Shown here in pieces: positions 35,814 through 44,630 of a DNA stretch of 64,000 bases. The position numbers and the translations under genes were made by a program. Below the pieces are notes generated by a model. It made no database searches, had not been told where the DNA came from, and saw nothing but the letters and a program-made list of their open reading frames with translations. The stretch covers positions 186,001 through 250,000 of the forward strand of contig CADCHE010000006.1 in the NCBI GenBank assembly GCA_902801205.1. Direction: 5' to 3'. The number at the start of each line of letters is the position of its first letter. The first letter of the stretch is position 1. Source of the stretch: an uncultured Bacteroidia bacterium (GTDB lineage Bacteria; Bacteroidota; Bacteroidia; Bacteroidales; UBA932).

Positions 35814-37163
35814 ATGAAACGCTTCTTCCTTGTTTTGACCGCGTGCCTTCTCTGCACCGGCACCTTCGCCCAGGAGTGGGAGTCGCTCTTCAACGGAAAG
35901 AGCTTCAAGAAGGACTGGCAGCGCAGGGGCGGCAAGGCGGAGTACGTCGTCAAGGACGGCGCCATCTACGGGTATTCCGTCCTGGGTGAGCCGAATTCCT
36001 TCCTGACGACCAAGAAGACCTATTCCGACTTCATCCTGGAGTTCGAGTTCCTCATGGGCAGCCGGATGAATTCCGGTGTCCAGATCCGTTCGCACTGCCG
36101 TGTGGACGGTAAGAAGGAGAAAGTGTACGGCTACCAGTTCGAGATCGACCCTTCCGCCCGTGCGTGGACGGGCGGCGTGTACGACGAAGGCCGCCGTGCC
36201 TGGCTCTACCCGCTGACCTACAATCCGTCCGCTTCGGTGCAGACGCAGAGCCAGGTCTGGCACAAGGCGCGCATCGAGGCGTTCGGCAATTCCATCCGCA
36301 CGTGGGTGGACGGGGTCGCCTGCGCGAACCTGTGGGATGACGCCGACGCCGAGGGCTTTATCGCCCTGCAGGTGCACGGTGTCGGAACCAACCCTGAAAA
36401 CGCAGGCTTGTACAACGCCTGGCGCAACCTGCGCATCTGCACGCGCGACGTGGAGCGCTACCTGACGCCCTCTACGGCCGTACAGGTGAGCACCATCCCC
36501 AATGTCCTCGCTCCCGAAGAGGTGGCCCAGGGCTACAAGCTGCTCTGGGACGGCAAGACGACCGAGGGCTGGCGCGGCGCCAAGATCGACCGCTTCCCGG
36601 AGAACGGGTGGGTGATCGAGGACGGGCTGCTGAAGGTGATGGAGAACGGCGGTGCCGAGTCCCGGAACGGAGGTGACATCGTCACCGTGGACAAGTACCG
36701 CAACTTCATCCTGAAGGTGGACTTCAAGATCAAGCCCGGTGCCAACAGCGGCATCAAGTACTTTGTCAATACCGACCTCAACAAGGGCGAGGGCTCCGCG
36801 ATCGGCTGCGAGTTCCAGGTCCTGGACGACACCAGGCATCCCGACGCGAAACTCGGCGTGAAGGGCAACCGGACCCTCGGCTCCCTGTACGACCTGATTC
36901 CTGCCCGCGAGGACAAGAAGTTCTATATCAATAACTTCAGTACAGCGACGATCATCGTCCGCGGCAACCATGTCGAACATTGGCTCGACGGTGAAAAACT
37001 CCTCGAGTACGAGCGCAACAACCAGATGTGGAACGCCCTCGTGGCCTACAGCAAGTACAAGAACTGGCCTGATTTCGGCAATGCCGCCGAAGGCCATATC
37101 CTGCTGCAGGACCATGGCAATGAAGTCTGGTACCGGAACATCCGGATCCTGGAACTGGAGTAA
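35814..37163 (+). CDS. Secreted protein with two DUF1080 (3-keto-disaccharide hydrolase) domains
   Basis: The 449-residue precursor has a signal peptide ending TGTFAQ and two tandem jelly-roll DUF1080 domains, about residues 20-220 ([14 protein letters not shown]...GVQIRSH) and 235-449 ([13 protein letters not shown]...ANSGIKYFV). Members of this family cleave or lyse 3-keto-glycosides or otherwise act with sugar oxidoreductases. It starts 11 bases after the Gfo/Idh/MocA gene, which supports a joint pathway. The two domains are clearly diverged, so one could bind rather than cut sugar. Confidence 0.85.
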   Translation: MKRFFLVLTACLLCTGTFAQEWESLFNGKSFKKDWQRRGGKAEYVVKDGAIYGYSVLGEPNSFLTTKKTYSDFILEFEFLMGSRMNSGVQIRSHCRVDGKKEKVYGYQFEIDPSARAWTGGVYDEGRRAWLYPLTYNPSASVQTQSQVWHKARIEAFGNSIRTWVDGVACANLWDDADAEGFIALQVHGVGTNPENAGLYNAWRNLRICTRDVERYLTPSTAVQVSTIPNVLAPEEVAQGYKLLWDGKTTEGWRGAKIDRFPENGWVIEDGLLKVMENGGAESRNGGDIVTVDKYRNFILKVDFKIKPGANSGIKYFVNTDLNKGEGSAIGCEFQVLDDTRHPDAKLGVKGNRTLGSLYDLIPAREDKKFYINNFSTATIIVRGNHVEHWLDGEKLLEYERNNQMWNALVAYSKYKNWPDFGNAAEGHILLQDHGNEVWYRNIRILELE

Positions 37164-37193
37164 GCCTTCTCCCCGGTGAGAAGTTCACTTCCC

Positions 37194-37225
37194 GCGCCCG
37201 GCTCAGCGTTGCTGTAGCCGGGCGC
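37194..37225. terminator. GC-rich hairpin between convergent genes
   Basis: GCGCCCGGCT and AGCCGGGCGC form a perfect 10-bp stem with a 12-base loop across the stop of the DUF4922-SpoIID gene and just after the DUF1080 gene. No T-run follows, so its role as a terminator is uncertain. Confidence 0.35.
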
Positions 37226-39497
37226 CCGGGTAATAGTGGGCGAGGATCTCACGGAAGCCGTATCCCCGGTGCGCCATCAGCGCGGCGCCGATCTGGCACA
37301 GGCCGACCCCGTGGCCCCATCCGGCGCCCTGCAGGACGACCGTCTTCCAAGGCGCGCCGGCGGCTGCCTCCTGCGCGGACACCGCCTCTCCGCCGGCCCC
37401 GATGTACGAGACGACGAAGGCGGAACTTTTCAGGTGGCTTTCTGATAGGAACTTTCTGATGATCAGCTCTTTGCCGACAATAAGGTCCTTCTTTTCCCCG
37501 ACGATCCGCAACCGTTTCAGCCGGCCGGACGTGCCCCGCTCTACGGGCAGGAGCGCCCGGACGTTCCCCCAGTCGATGCCGGAGCGGCGCCGGAGCAAGT
37601 CGGAGAGTTCCTCCCGGCCGTATTCCGTCTGCCAGCGGTAGAAGTCCTTTGTTTCCAGGTCATAGTCGTTCAGGACCTGCCGCAGGACGCCCTCGTCTTC
37701 GGTGTTGCAGAACGCCCCGGGCGACGAAAGGATCCACCGGGCCGCCGCGGGTTCGTCCATCGCTTCGGCGCGCGGTTCGGCGGCCGCGTCGTCCGTCCGG
37801 CCCTGCAGGTAGGCGGGATCCTGGTCTTCCCAGCAGGTGGAGAAGCGCTCCATGATGCCGCCGCAGCATTTGGAGAAACGGGCGTCGCAGATGCGTCCGT
37901 CCTGATCGGTGAGCACCAGCCCCCAGGTCTGGTCGATGGCCTTGCGGACGGTTTCTCCGACGGCCATCGTAAGGCCTTGGTAGCGCTGGCAATGGTCATC
38001 CGCGCATACGTCGAAAAGTTTGTGGTCGTCGTGGTCGAACCAGCGGATGTAGGTGCCGTTCTCCGCCGCATCCGCACGGCTTTCCGCGGCAGCGCGCTGC
38101 GGTGCGGGATGCTTCCTCGCTGCGATCTGGGCCATGACCCACGACCGCGAGATGACGGCGTGCGTCTTGAGGAACTCCAGTCCGGCGGAAGCCTTCATCT
38201 CCGATGAGATGACGCTGAGCAGGTAGTCTTCCACGCCGATTCGGTTCACGGCCGTGACGCGTCCGTCTTCCACGATGAACTTGAGGGCGCCGGCGAACTG
38301 CTGGGTCATCTTCCGCTCCCAATGGAAGTTCACGCCGATCGTGACGTCGTGCAGCGTGAAGGAAGGTCCTGCGAACATCGTGGAGGGGGTCTGCGCGTCG
38401 AAAAGCAGTTCGTCGAACAGCACGCCGTTGTAATCGATCTTCCCTTCCCGGTACGACACGGTCTGTACGCCCGCACCGTCGGAAATGATCTCGAACCGGA
38501 TCTCGGGGGCGGACAGGATGCCGACTTCCAGGACGGGCTGCGTGCGAGTCAGCCGCCGGACGATCCGTGCTTCTTCTTCGGGAGAGAGGGAGACCTCGCG
38601 GAAGACGCTTTCCAGCAGGGGAGCGTCCAGTTTGCGGAAATCTTCCTCGTCGGCCGTTACGAACAGGCCGCCCATGTCGGCGCAGCCCGGACTCACGGCC
38701 AGGTGCTCGTCGCCGGTGGCCGTGTAGTGATGCGGGCGGTGCTTCTCCCGGAAGATGACGACGGTCCGGTATTCGCCTTCGCTGCGCCAGGTGATGACGT
38801 TGCAGCGGGGCTCCTCTTCACCGGGACGGATGTCGGCGCAGTCCAGGAGACGGAAGAACAGTTTGGTGGCCGATTTCGGCGTTTCCGCCCGCAGGAGGAA
38901 GATGCCGCCGGCGAGCAGGTCGAGGTGGTAGAGCCGGGCTTCGCGGATCGAGGAGAGCGCCTGCAGGCGCCCGCTGTCCGCGGCGACTAGTTCGTCGGCA
39001 CGGACCTGCAGGGGCATGCAGCCCATCGGGCACGACTGGAAATGGAGGTGGTCCGGAGCGGATGCGCCGCTGTGCGGACCATTGTAGAAGCAGATGCGTC
39101 CGCTGTCGGCCTTCACGAAATCCAGCATGTCCTGGTAGCGGTTGCCGATGCGCTGCGGGATGTGTCCGGCGCTGGAGATGACCAGGTGCGACGGAAAGAT
39201 CGGGAACGGGTTCAGGGTGATGCGGTATTTCTTTCCCTTCCTTCCTTCGAACGGGATGTCGAACTGCTCCTCCGGGCGGTTCTCCGGGCAGAGAAAGCAG
39301 GGACGCCGGCGGATGGACTCCGGGTCCAGCGCCGCTTTCGACGAGATGCTCCGGGCGGGGTTGAGCTGGACGGTTATGTCCAACCCGTTCACGGTCAGAT
39401 GTTTCGTCTCCGCTTTCTTGAGTGCGCGGTAATGCTCCGCAGCCAGGGGCCAGACGGAAAGCTGGTCTCCGATGAATTTCTCGATGGTCTCTTCCAT
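37203..39497 (-). CDS. DUF4922 (HIT/GalT-like) and SpoIID/LytB fusion protein
   Basis: The 764-residue protein joins two unlike parts. The N-terminal part (to about 330) has NPFPIFPSHLVI at 96-107 and GPHSGASAPDHLHFQ at 140-154, matching the active-site pattern of HIT/galactose-1-phosphate uridylyltransferase-like nucleotidyl transferases; a CFLC pair lies at 67-70. The C-terminal part has VEDYLLSVISSEM (Glu433 as likely catalytic residue) and GAGWGHGVGLCQ near 724-735, the core of SpoIID/LytB lytic transglycosylases. No signal peptide is seen, which is odd for a peptidoglycan enzyme. The ATG at 39497 overlaps the NUDIX stop by one base; the open frame upstream is a shadow of that gene. Confidence 0.8.
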   Translation of the reverse strand: MEETIEKFIGDQLSVWPLAAEHYRALKKAETKHLTVNGLDITVQLNPARSISSKAALDPESIRRRPCFLCPENRPEEQFDIPFEGRKGKKYRITLNPFPIFPSHLVISSAGHIPQRIGNRYQDMLDFVKADSGRICFYNGPHSGASAPDHLHFQSCPMGCMPLQVRADELVAADSGRLQALSSIREARLYHLDLLAGGIFLLRAETPKSATKLFFRLLDCADIRPGEEEPRCNVITWRSEGEYRTVVIFREKHRPHHYTATGDEHLAVSPGCADMGGLFVTADEEDFRKLDAPLLESVFREVSLSPEEEARIVRRLTRTQPVLEVGILSAPEIRFEIISDGAGVQTVSYREGKIDYNGVLFDELLFDAQTPSTMFAGPSFTLHDVTIGVNFHWERKMTQQFAGALKFIVEDGRVTAVNRIGVEDYLLSVISSEMKASAGLEFLKTHAVISRSWVMAQIAARKHPAPQRAAAESRADAAENGTYIRWFDHDDHKLFDVCADDHCQRYQGLTMAVGETVRKAIDQTWGLVLTDQDGRICDARFSKCCGGIMERFSTCWEDQDPAYLQGRTDDAAAEPRAEAMDEPAAARWILSSPGAFCNTEDEGVLRQVLNDYDLETKDFYRWQTEYGREELSDLLRRRSGIDWGNVRALLPVERGTSGRLKRLRIVGEKKDLIVGKELIIRKFLSESHLKSSAFVVSYIGAGGEAVSAQEAAAGAPWKTVVLQGAGWGHGVGLCQIGAALMAHRGYGFREILAHYYPGARLQQR

Positions 39498-40087
39498 TAC
39501 AGCAGGGCGAGCAGCGTGTCTTTGATGTCGTGGAATTCCTGGACGAAATTCGGGGTGAAGATGCCGTCCGGCTCCGCCTGCGCGATCTCGTCCATCGTCC
39601 AGTAGCGCCCTTCGCTGACCTCCGGGCTGTCGGGATGGATGTCGAAATTGCCTACGGCGGCGAATACATTCACGAGTTCCCGTTCGCGCCGGGACTCCCA
39701 GACGTAGCTTTTCAGGTAGATCGGGTTGAACTCCCGGAAGCCCAGTTCCTCGGCGGCCTCGCGCAGCAAGGCCGTCTCGAGCAGTTCTCCATAATCCACG
39801 TGGCCGCCGACGGCCGTGTCCCATTTGCCGGGCAGCAGGTCCTTGGTCATCGACCGCTTCTGAAGGTACAGGCAGCCGAACCGGTTGATGATGTGGAGGT
39901 GGACGACGGGGTGCAGGAAGCGGTGGCTGCCATGGACCGTCGCCCGTGCGGCCTGGCCGACCACCAGTCCGTTCTCTTCCACGACGGGGACGGCTTCGGC
40001 ATTGCCGAGGGTCTTGGTCCCGGGGTCGTCTGCGGTGGGCAGCGGAAGGATCGGAGCGGGTTCAACCGGGTATATCAGTTCGAACAT
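39497..40087 (-). CDS. NUDIX hydrolase
   Basis: The 196-residue protein carries a complete Nudix box at 95-117 (GHVDYGELLETA...REAAEELGF), which binds magnesium and hydrolyses a nucleoside diphosphate linked to another group. The preceding segment (FLHPVVHLHIINRFG.LYLQKR) resembles the isopentenyl-diphosphate isomerase/YfcD-like branch. It lies 6 bases after the transporter gene and one base before the DUF4922-SpoIID gene, whose N-terminal half also looks like a nucleotide-handling enzyme. The true substrate is unknown. Confidence 0.88.
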   Translation of the reverse strand: MFELIYPVEPAPILPLPTADDPGTKTLGNAEAVPVVEENGLVVGQAARATVHGSHRFLHPVVHLHIINRFGCLYLQKRSMTKDLLPGKWDTAVGGHVDYGELLETALLREAAEELGFREFNPIYLKSYVWESRRERELVNVFAAVGNFDIHPDSPEVSEGRYWTMDEIAQAEPDGIFTPNFVQEFHDIKDTLLALL

Positions 40088-40093
40088 GGGGCG

Positions 40094-41776
40094 TCAGAGG
40101 GCGAATAGGATCAGCAGTTGGGCCATCAGCACCCGCAGGAACATCGTCAGCGGATAGACGGTGGCGTAGTTGACGGAAGCGTGGTCCGTGCCGTACGCGC
40201 CCTGGGCAAAAGCCAGGACGGCCGGGTCCGTCATACCGCCGGACAGCAGACCGCAAATCTGGTAAAAATTCAGCCGGAAGGCGAGCCGGGCGAGCAGCCC
40301 GACCGTCAGGACCGGAATGATCGTGATCAGGGCGCCATACAGGATCCACCAGTAGCCGCCGGACAGGATCGAAGAAACGAAGTTGCCGCCGGCGCCGAGG
40401 CCTACGGCGGCCAGGAACAGGGCGATGCCCATTTCGCGGATCATCATGTTCGCACCCAGCGTGGTGTAGGTCGTGATCTTCCATTTCGGTCCGAAATGCC
40501 CCAGCAGGATGGCCACGATGAGGGGGCCGCCGGCAAGGCCGAGCTTGACAGGCTGCGGGATCCCGGGCAGCTTGAAGGGGATGGAACCGAAGATCACGCC
40601 GAGCACGATACCGAAGAAAATCGGCACCAGATTCGGGTGCGACAGGGTTTCCGGTTTGTTTCCGACCAGTTTGGCGACATCTTGGATAGACGATTCCGTG
40701 CCGACGACCTGGATGCTGTCGCCCATCTGGAGATACAGGTTCGGGCGGGCGACGAGTTCGACGCCGGCACGCAGGATGCGGGTGACGCTCACCCCGTAAT
40801 TCTCGCGAATGCCCAGTTCGCGGAGTTTCTTGCCCGTCAGGGAAGATTTGGTGATGGCGAGACGGCGCGTGACCAGCTTCTCGTCCATCTTCATCCAGTC
40901 TTTCTGGTGCATCGGGATCTCCTCGCCGAAGATGATCCGGACGGTCTCGACTTCCGCCTGGGAGGTGACGATGAGGAGTTTGTCGCCTTGCTGGAGGACG
41001 GTGTCCGGTCCCGGCAGGGAGATGACGCCGTCGCGCAGGATGCGCGAGACGACCATCTTGTCGCTCACCGGTCCGACGACCTCCTTGAGGCGCTTGCCGA
41101 AGATGGCGGGATTCTCCACCATGCAGTGCATCCGCCGGGCCGTCTCCCCGGAATCGTCGTCATGCTCGATCTGCTTCTGCTCCGTCTCCAGGTCGACCTT
41201 GAACAGGGTCTTGAGCAGGATGATCACGACGATGACGCCGAGCACGCCGAGCGGGTAGGCGACGGCGTAGGAGGACGCCAGGGACGAAACGACGGCCGAG
41301 GCATGCTCCGCCGTACCACCGGAGGCCGTCAGTACGTCGCTGAGGGTCTGCTGCGCGGCACCCAGACCCGGGGTGTTGGTAACGGCACCGGACATGACAC
41401 CTACCATCGTCTGCAGGCTTTCACCCGTGACAAGGTGGATGCAGAAGGTGATGCCGACGGCCAGCAGCACCAGCAGCAGGGCCAGCAGGTTCATCGTCAG
41501 GCCGCCTTTCTTGAAGGAGTGGAAGAAACCGGGACCGACCTGGAGGCCGATCGAGAAGATGAACAGGATGAGGCCGAAGTCCTTGACGAACCCCATGACC
41601 GTTGGGTCGACGCGGATGCCGAAGTGGCTCAGGACGATGCCGACGAAGAGGATCCAGGTGGTGCCGATGGAAATGCCTTTCACTTTGTACTTGCCCAGGA
41701 ACATCCCGGAAGCGATCACGAAGGCGAACACCAGGATGGAATGGGCGATTCCCGTACCGAGAAACAAGTCTTTCAT
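40094..41776 (-). CDS. AspT/YidE-type transporter with two TrkA-C domains
   Basis: The 560-residue inner-membrane protein has hydrophobic N- and C-terminal halves (each with several membrane segments and AspT/YbjL-type repeats such as GLQVGPGFF and GLGAGGNFV). Two cytoplasmic TrkA-C (RCK-C) regulatory domains lie between them at about 205-370. The family includes aspartate:alanine exchangers and many putative transporters of unknown substrate. I start at the ATG at 41776; four further upstream codons begin with TTG and overlap the thioesterase gene. It sits in a five-gene minus-strand operon. Confidence 0.87.
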   Translation of the reverse strand: MKDLFLGTGIAHSILVFAFVIASGMFLGKYKVKGISIGTTWILFVGIVLSHFGIRVDPTVMGFVKDFGLILFIFSIGLQVGPGFFHSFKKGGLTMNLLALLLVLLAVGITFCIHLVTGESLQTMVGVMSGAVTNTPGLGAAQQTLSDVLTASGGTAEHASAVVSSLASSYAVAYPLGVLGVIVVIILLKTLFKVDLETEQKQIEHDDDSGETARRMHCMVENPAIFGKRLKEVVGPVSDKMVVSRILRDGVISLPGPDTVLQQGDKLLIVTSQAEVETVRIIFGEEIPMHQKDWMKMDEKLVTRRLAITKSSLTGKKLRELGIRENYGVSVTRILRAGVELVARPNLYLQMGDSIQVVGTESSIQDVAKLVGNKPETLSHPNLVPIFFGIVLGVIFGSIPFKLPGIPQPVKLGLAGGPLIVAILLGHFGPKWKITTYTTLGANMMIREMGIALFLAAVGLGAGGNFVSSILSGGYWWILYGALITIIPVLTVGLLARLAFRLNFYQICGLLSGGMTDPAVLAFAQGAYGTDHASVNYATVYPLTMFLRVLMAQLLILFAL

Positions 41777-41784
41777 GTTGTATG

Positions 41785-42570
41785 TCAATAATCAATTCTG
41801 GCGCAGAAACAGGATTTTCCCGCCGATTTACCTTCGATGTAATGGCGCATGCCGCCGTCCAGCGGCTCGGAGTGCCGGAAGAGTTCGACCGTCTCGCCGG
41901 GCACCGTCTCCTTGTTGAAGTTGATGCGGACCTCTTTGACCGGGCTTCCGGCGGCTTCCTCATAGGTCAGGCTGTCCATCGCCCAGACGATGTAGCGGGC
42001 GTTGTTGGTATGCCCGATGATGTCGACGTCCGCGTAGGACACCTGCCGCGTGCCGGCCGGAACGGGTGTCACGCCCCTGGGCATCGTCACTTTCGGTGCC
42101 GGTTCCTTGAGGGCGTCGTCCGGACACTGGGTGTTGCTCGGAACCATGTCCAGTACCTCGTCGCTGCGGACGAGGCGGCGGGTTTGCGTGTCCATCACGA
42201 TCCAGGAACTTGTACAGCTGACCAGTGCGGAGGCCTTGTCGGCCAGGTTCGTGTCTCCCTTGGCGCGGAGCTCGAAGTCACGCAGGAAGAAGATCCCGTC
42301 GAGGCCTTTGTGCCAGGTATAGAGGGTGACCTCGTCGCGCCAGCGGGGGGTGTTCCGGAAGCGGAACTGCATCCGGGAAAGGACCCAGGCGGTATGGTGT
42401 TTCTGCAGGTCGTCGTATCCGAAACCCAGCTCCTGGGCCGCCCAGTAGGCGAGTTCCTGTGCCAGATCCATGAAAGATGCCGGTTTCAGGAGGAAACGGG
42501 CATCGGTATCATAGCAGGGGAGGGTCAGGTTCTGGGAGTATCTGTTGTCTTTCGTTAAGCGTTCGTTCAT
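41785..42570 (-). CDS. Acyl-ACP thioesterase (FatA/FatB-like)
   Basis: The enzyme releases free fatty acids from acyl carrier protein. The 261-residue double hot-dog protein shows the paired motifs of the family: RFRNTPRWRDEVTLYTW in the first half, and YADVDIIGHTNNARYIVWAMDS in the second (quoted in parts; Asp-x-Asn-x-His-type active site as DIIGHTNNARY). The length is normal for bacterial members. It lies 4 bases after the HU-domain gene and 8 bases before the transporter gene. Confidence 0.9.
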   Translation of the reverse strand: MNERLTKDNRYSQNLTLPCYDTDARFLLKPASFMDLAQELAYWAAQELGFGYDDLQKHHTAWVLSRMQFRFRNTPRWRDEVTLYTWHKGLDGIFFLRDFELRAKGDTNLADKASALVSCTSSWIVMDTQTRRLVRSDEVLDMVPSNTQCPDDALKEPAPKVTMPRGVTPVPAGTRQVSYADVDIIGHTNNARYIVWAMDSLTYEEAAGSPVKEVRINFNKETVPGETVELFRHSEPLDGGMRHYIEGKSAGKSCFCARIDY

Positions 42571-42574
42571 TCTT

Positions 42575-43447
42575 TTAAAGCTGATAATGGATGATTTCCA
42601 GTTCTTCCGGCGTATAGAGCAGCCGGTCCGTGAAGTCCGGTGCGAGCCGTGCGGTCACCAGGAAGGCGACGAGCAGCAAGACGGCTGCGGCAGCGAGGAT
42701 GCCGGCTGCGATGCCGATCCGCTTCCAGGGGCTGCGTTTCTTGTTCAGGGTAGAAAGCGGCACCCATTCCTTCCCGTCTGTCGCCGGACGGATCGGGTCC
42801 GTTTCCGTGACGGGCGCCTCTTGTTCGGGATCTGCCGGTGCCGGCTCAACAGGTGCCGGTTCGACGGGCTCGGGCTCCTGTGCAGGCTCTGCCGGTTCCG
42901 GCTCCGGTTCCGGCTGGGTTTCGGCTGCTTGTGGCGAGGCGGTTCCGCGTTCGGGCTCCTCCGCCGGCGTTTCGACCAGGCTGCGGAGTCCGGCTACGGC
43001 GGCGGACAGTTCCTCGGGCGTCTCCTCATGGGTTTTCAGCGAGACGGGCTCCAGGCCGATTCCGTACGGATAGATGTCCAGGTCCTCGTCCGGAATGAAG
43101 AACCACGCGTTCTCCTTGGTGGCCCGCAGGCGCCCCAGACCGGGGAACGTGACGGATTTACGGGTCTTCAGCGCCCGCTTGATACTTTCCGCGAAGTCGA
43201 GCAGGATCTGCTCGGCCATCTCAGGCTCGGTGCCGTTGCTCTCGGCATAGAAACGAACCAATGCGCCGTCCGTCCCCGTCCGCTGCCGGAACGACAGTTT
43301 GCGGTAGGGGGGGAGGATGGTGTATCCTTTGTCGGAAAAGGTAGCAGGAACGATACCGGTGACGAACATTCCGAGACCGGGGAGCGTAACTTCATCATTA
43401 TCAAGGAGCAGTTCCTTGATCATCTCCGAAAGGAGGTCGATATCCAT
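42575..43447 (-). CDS. HU-domain (CCDC81-like) membrane protein
   Basis: The 290-residue protein starts with two HU-like regions (MDIDLLSEMIKELLLDNDEV.LPGLG and ...LKTRKSVTFPGLGRLRA), the pattern of the HU-CCDC81 proteins of Bacteroidota. A long Pro/Glu/Ala-rich linker spans about 155-225 with repeated PEPEP and VEPAP units, followed by a single membrane segment (IGIAAGILAAAAVLLLVAFLV) and a short tail. Related proteins end in a SPOR domain, which is absent here. The N-terminus would lie in the cytoplasm and could bind DNA near the membrane. It leads a five-gene operon. Confidence 0.72.
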   Translation of the reverse strand: MDIDLLSEMIKELLLDNDEVTLPGLGMFVTGIVPATFSDKGYTILPPYRKLSFRQRTGTDGALVRFYAESNGTEPEMAEQILLDFAESIKRALKTRKSVTFPGLGRLRATKENAWFFIPDEDLDIYPYGIGLEPVSLKTHEETPEELSAAVAGLRSLVETPAEEPERGTASPQAAETQPEPEPEPAEPAQEPEPVEPAPVEPAPADPEQEAPVTETDPIRPATDGKEWVPLSTLNKKRSPWKRIGIAAGILAAAAVLLLVAFLVTARLAPDFTDRLLYTPEELEIIHYQL

Positions 43448-43469
43448 AAGGTTCGCGTCTTATCTGGTA

Positions 43470-43477
43470 CAAAGGTA
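43470..43477 (-). promoter_or_regulatory. Predicted -7 box for the HU-thioesterase-transporter operon
   Basis: The minus strand reads TACCTTTG, matching TAnnTTTG, 22 bases before the ATG at 43447. Confidence 0.6.
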
Positions 43478-43499
43478 CGCAAAAAAAACGCAAAAAAAA

Positions 43500-43530
43500 T
43501 TTGGAGAACCATCTTTTTGTTGTACCTTTG
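43500..43530 (+). promoter_or_regulatory. Promoter of tRNA-Asn
   Basis: TTTG at 43500-43503, 19 bases, then TACCTTTG at 43523-43530 match the Bacteroidota -33/-7 promoter exactly, 32 bases before the tRNA. Confidence 0.8.
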
Positions 43531-43562
43531 CAATCCCGAAAGGCAGCGATGCCAGGGAACAT

Positions 43563-43639
43563 TCCTCCTTAGCTCAGTTGGTTAGAGCACCTGACTGTTA
43601 ATCAGGGGGTCGTAGGTTCAAGTCCTACAGGGGGAGCCA
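43563..43639 (+). tRNA. tRNA-Asn (anticodon GTT)
   Basis: The cloverleaf is complete: acceptor TCCTCCT/AGGGGGA, D arm GCTC/GAGC, anticodon stem CCTGA/TCAGG with loop CTGTTAA (anticodon GTT), T arm GTAGG-TTCAAGT-CCTAC, discriminator G and an encoded CCA. Its last bases (GGGAGCC) are the start of a 47-bp sequence repeated exactly at 47184-47230, so the gene is the apparent attachment site of the accessory region that follows. Confidence 0.95.
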
Positions 43640-43750
43640 AAGCGGACAAATCATCGGAAACGACGGTTTGTCCGCTTTCTTTTTCTCCGTAACTCCCTGA
43701 TAGCAAGCTGTATGTAAAGAGGAACTCGTTCTTGGACAGAGGTTCAATAT
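43632..43750 (+). repeat. Left-end repeat, copy 1 (tRNA 3' end, terminator and flank)
   Basis: The first 47 bases are identical to 47184-47230. Bases after the terminator, from CTCCGTAACTCCCTGATAGC to GGTTCAATAT, recur with few changes at 46592-46658. On the minus strand this copy encodes part of the same peptide (EPLSKNEFLFTYSLLSG) found in copy 2. Confidence 0.88.
43639..43684 (+). terminator. Terminator of tRNA-Asn
   Basis: AAAGCGGACAAA and TTTGTCCGCTTT form a perfect 12-bp stem, with a smaller pairing in the loop, followed by CTTTTT. Confidence 0.88.
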
Positions 43751-43785
43751 CATCCGTTTCTTTGTTCCATTTGGCAACATTTTAC

Positions 43786-43793
43786 TACTTTTG
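43786..43793 (+). promoter_or_regulatory. Predicted -7 box for the 77-residue gene
   Basis: TACTTTTG matches TAnnTTTG, 19 bases before the ATG; a TTG at 43762-43764 lies 21 bases upstream of the box. Confidence 0.5.
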
Positions 43794-43812
43794 GCTAAAA
43801 TTCGTGATACGG

Positions 43813-44046
43813 ATGGAACCAAAGAAGAAACAAGAACGGGCAATCGTCCATCTTGAGAAGAACGGCCAACACTACTACTACGGCAATCTCAAGGCCATGA
43901 CTGACCATTGGTCCAAGGATGCCATCGTGGTCAGTTACACATACTTGAAGAACCTCAACATCTCCGAAGAAAAGCCCTATCGGAATGATTATTGCATCAT
44001 TCGCAGAGGTTTTATTGTTACCTCATCAAGACATGAAAATAATTAA
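43813..44046 (+). CDS. Small conserved-looking protein, first cargo gene of the island
   Basis: The 77-residue protein (MEPKKKQERAIVHLEKNG...) is basic and soluble, with no signal peptide. I do not recognise a family. Its C-terminal half, VSYTYLKNLNIS...RGFIVTSSR, is closely repeated as a startless fragment at 44629-44745, which shows that a related gene once stood there. The ATG at 43813 is preferred over the upstream open frame because it follows a promoter box. The next gene starts within its last 14 bases. A DNA-binding or regulatory role is possible but not supported by any motif. Confidence 0.6.
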   Translation: MEPKKKQERAIVHLEKNGQHYYYGNLKAMTDHWSKDAIVVSYTYLKNLNISEEKPYRNDYCIIRRGFIVTSSRHENN

Positions 44047-44572
44047 AGGAATCATTCTATTTGCCGCCGTTGTGTCTTTTATAAGTTGCGGCTCTGCTAA
44101 ACAGGCCACTTCAACTATTGTAGGTGGAGACTACGATGCAAAAAAAAACACCACCGAGTATTTTGTGTTTCCCTACGGTCAAGTTTCAATTCCTGGCAAA
44201 TGGGAGAAAACCTCTTACAATAGTGCTGCAAGACAGCAATTCTTCCGCAATGACGAGTCTGTCAACATTGCCGTTTCATTTGGTCCCTACGATAAATACG
44301 AGTTTAACAAGGATGGCTCGTTAAAGGGATATGAGTTTGTAGAGGCTTACTACGAATGGGAGTCCAAATACTTCGTTTCAAATGGACTTGAGTGCAAGAT
44401 TCTTGAGACTGATAAAGCGAATAAACACATCTTATTTCGCGTCTTCGGTAATAAGTTCGATACCTATTTCTTGGTTTGCGAAAAGAATGGATTTGTCAGC
44501 AACTTCTCAATCCATGCAACGGACAAATGGACCGAGCAACAAAAGGTTGATTTCCTGAAGAGTCTCTTATAA
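44033..44572 (+). CDS. Island lipoprotein of unknown function
   Basis: The 179-residue precursor has a short lipoprotein signal (ILFAAVVSFISCGS, Cys at about 19) and a soluble domain with YFVFPYGQVSIPGKWEK near the start and a Lys-rich end (WTEQQKVDFLKSLL). The pattern suggests a small alpha/beta domain exposed in the periplasm or on the cell surface. No family is recognised. It overlaps the upstream gene by 14 bases. A 42-bp repeat shared with 45588-45629 follows 16 bases after its stop. Confidence 0.65.
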   Translation: MKIIKGIILFAAVVSFISCGSAKQATSTIVGGDYDAKKNTTEYFVFPYGQVSIPGKWEKTSYNSAARQQFFRNDESVNIAVSFGPYDKYEFNKDGSLKGYEFVEAYYEWESKYFVSNGLECKILETDKANKHILFRVFGNKFDTYFLVCEKNGFVSNFSIHATDKWTEQQKVDFLKSLL

Positions 44573-44588
44573 CGAATCAACGAATCCG

Positions 44589-44630
44589 TTTAATACAAAA
44601 TGATAAAGTCGAGCGCTATCCTAGTCCCGG
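44589..44630 (+). repeat. 42-bp direct repeat, copy A
   Basis: TTTAATACAAAATGATAAAG, continuing to CCTAGTCCCGG, differs at one base from 45588-45629. Both copies begin shortly after the stop of a cargo gene. Confidence 0.85.
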
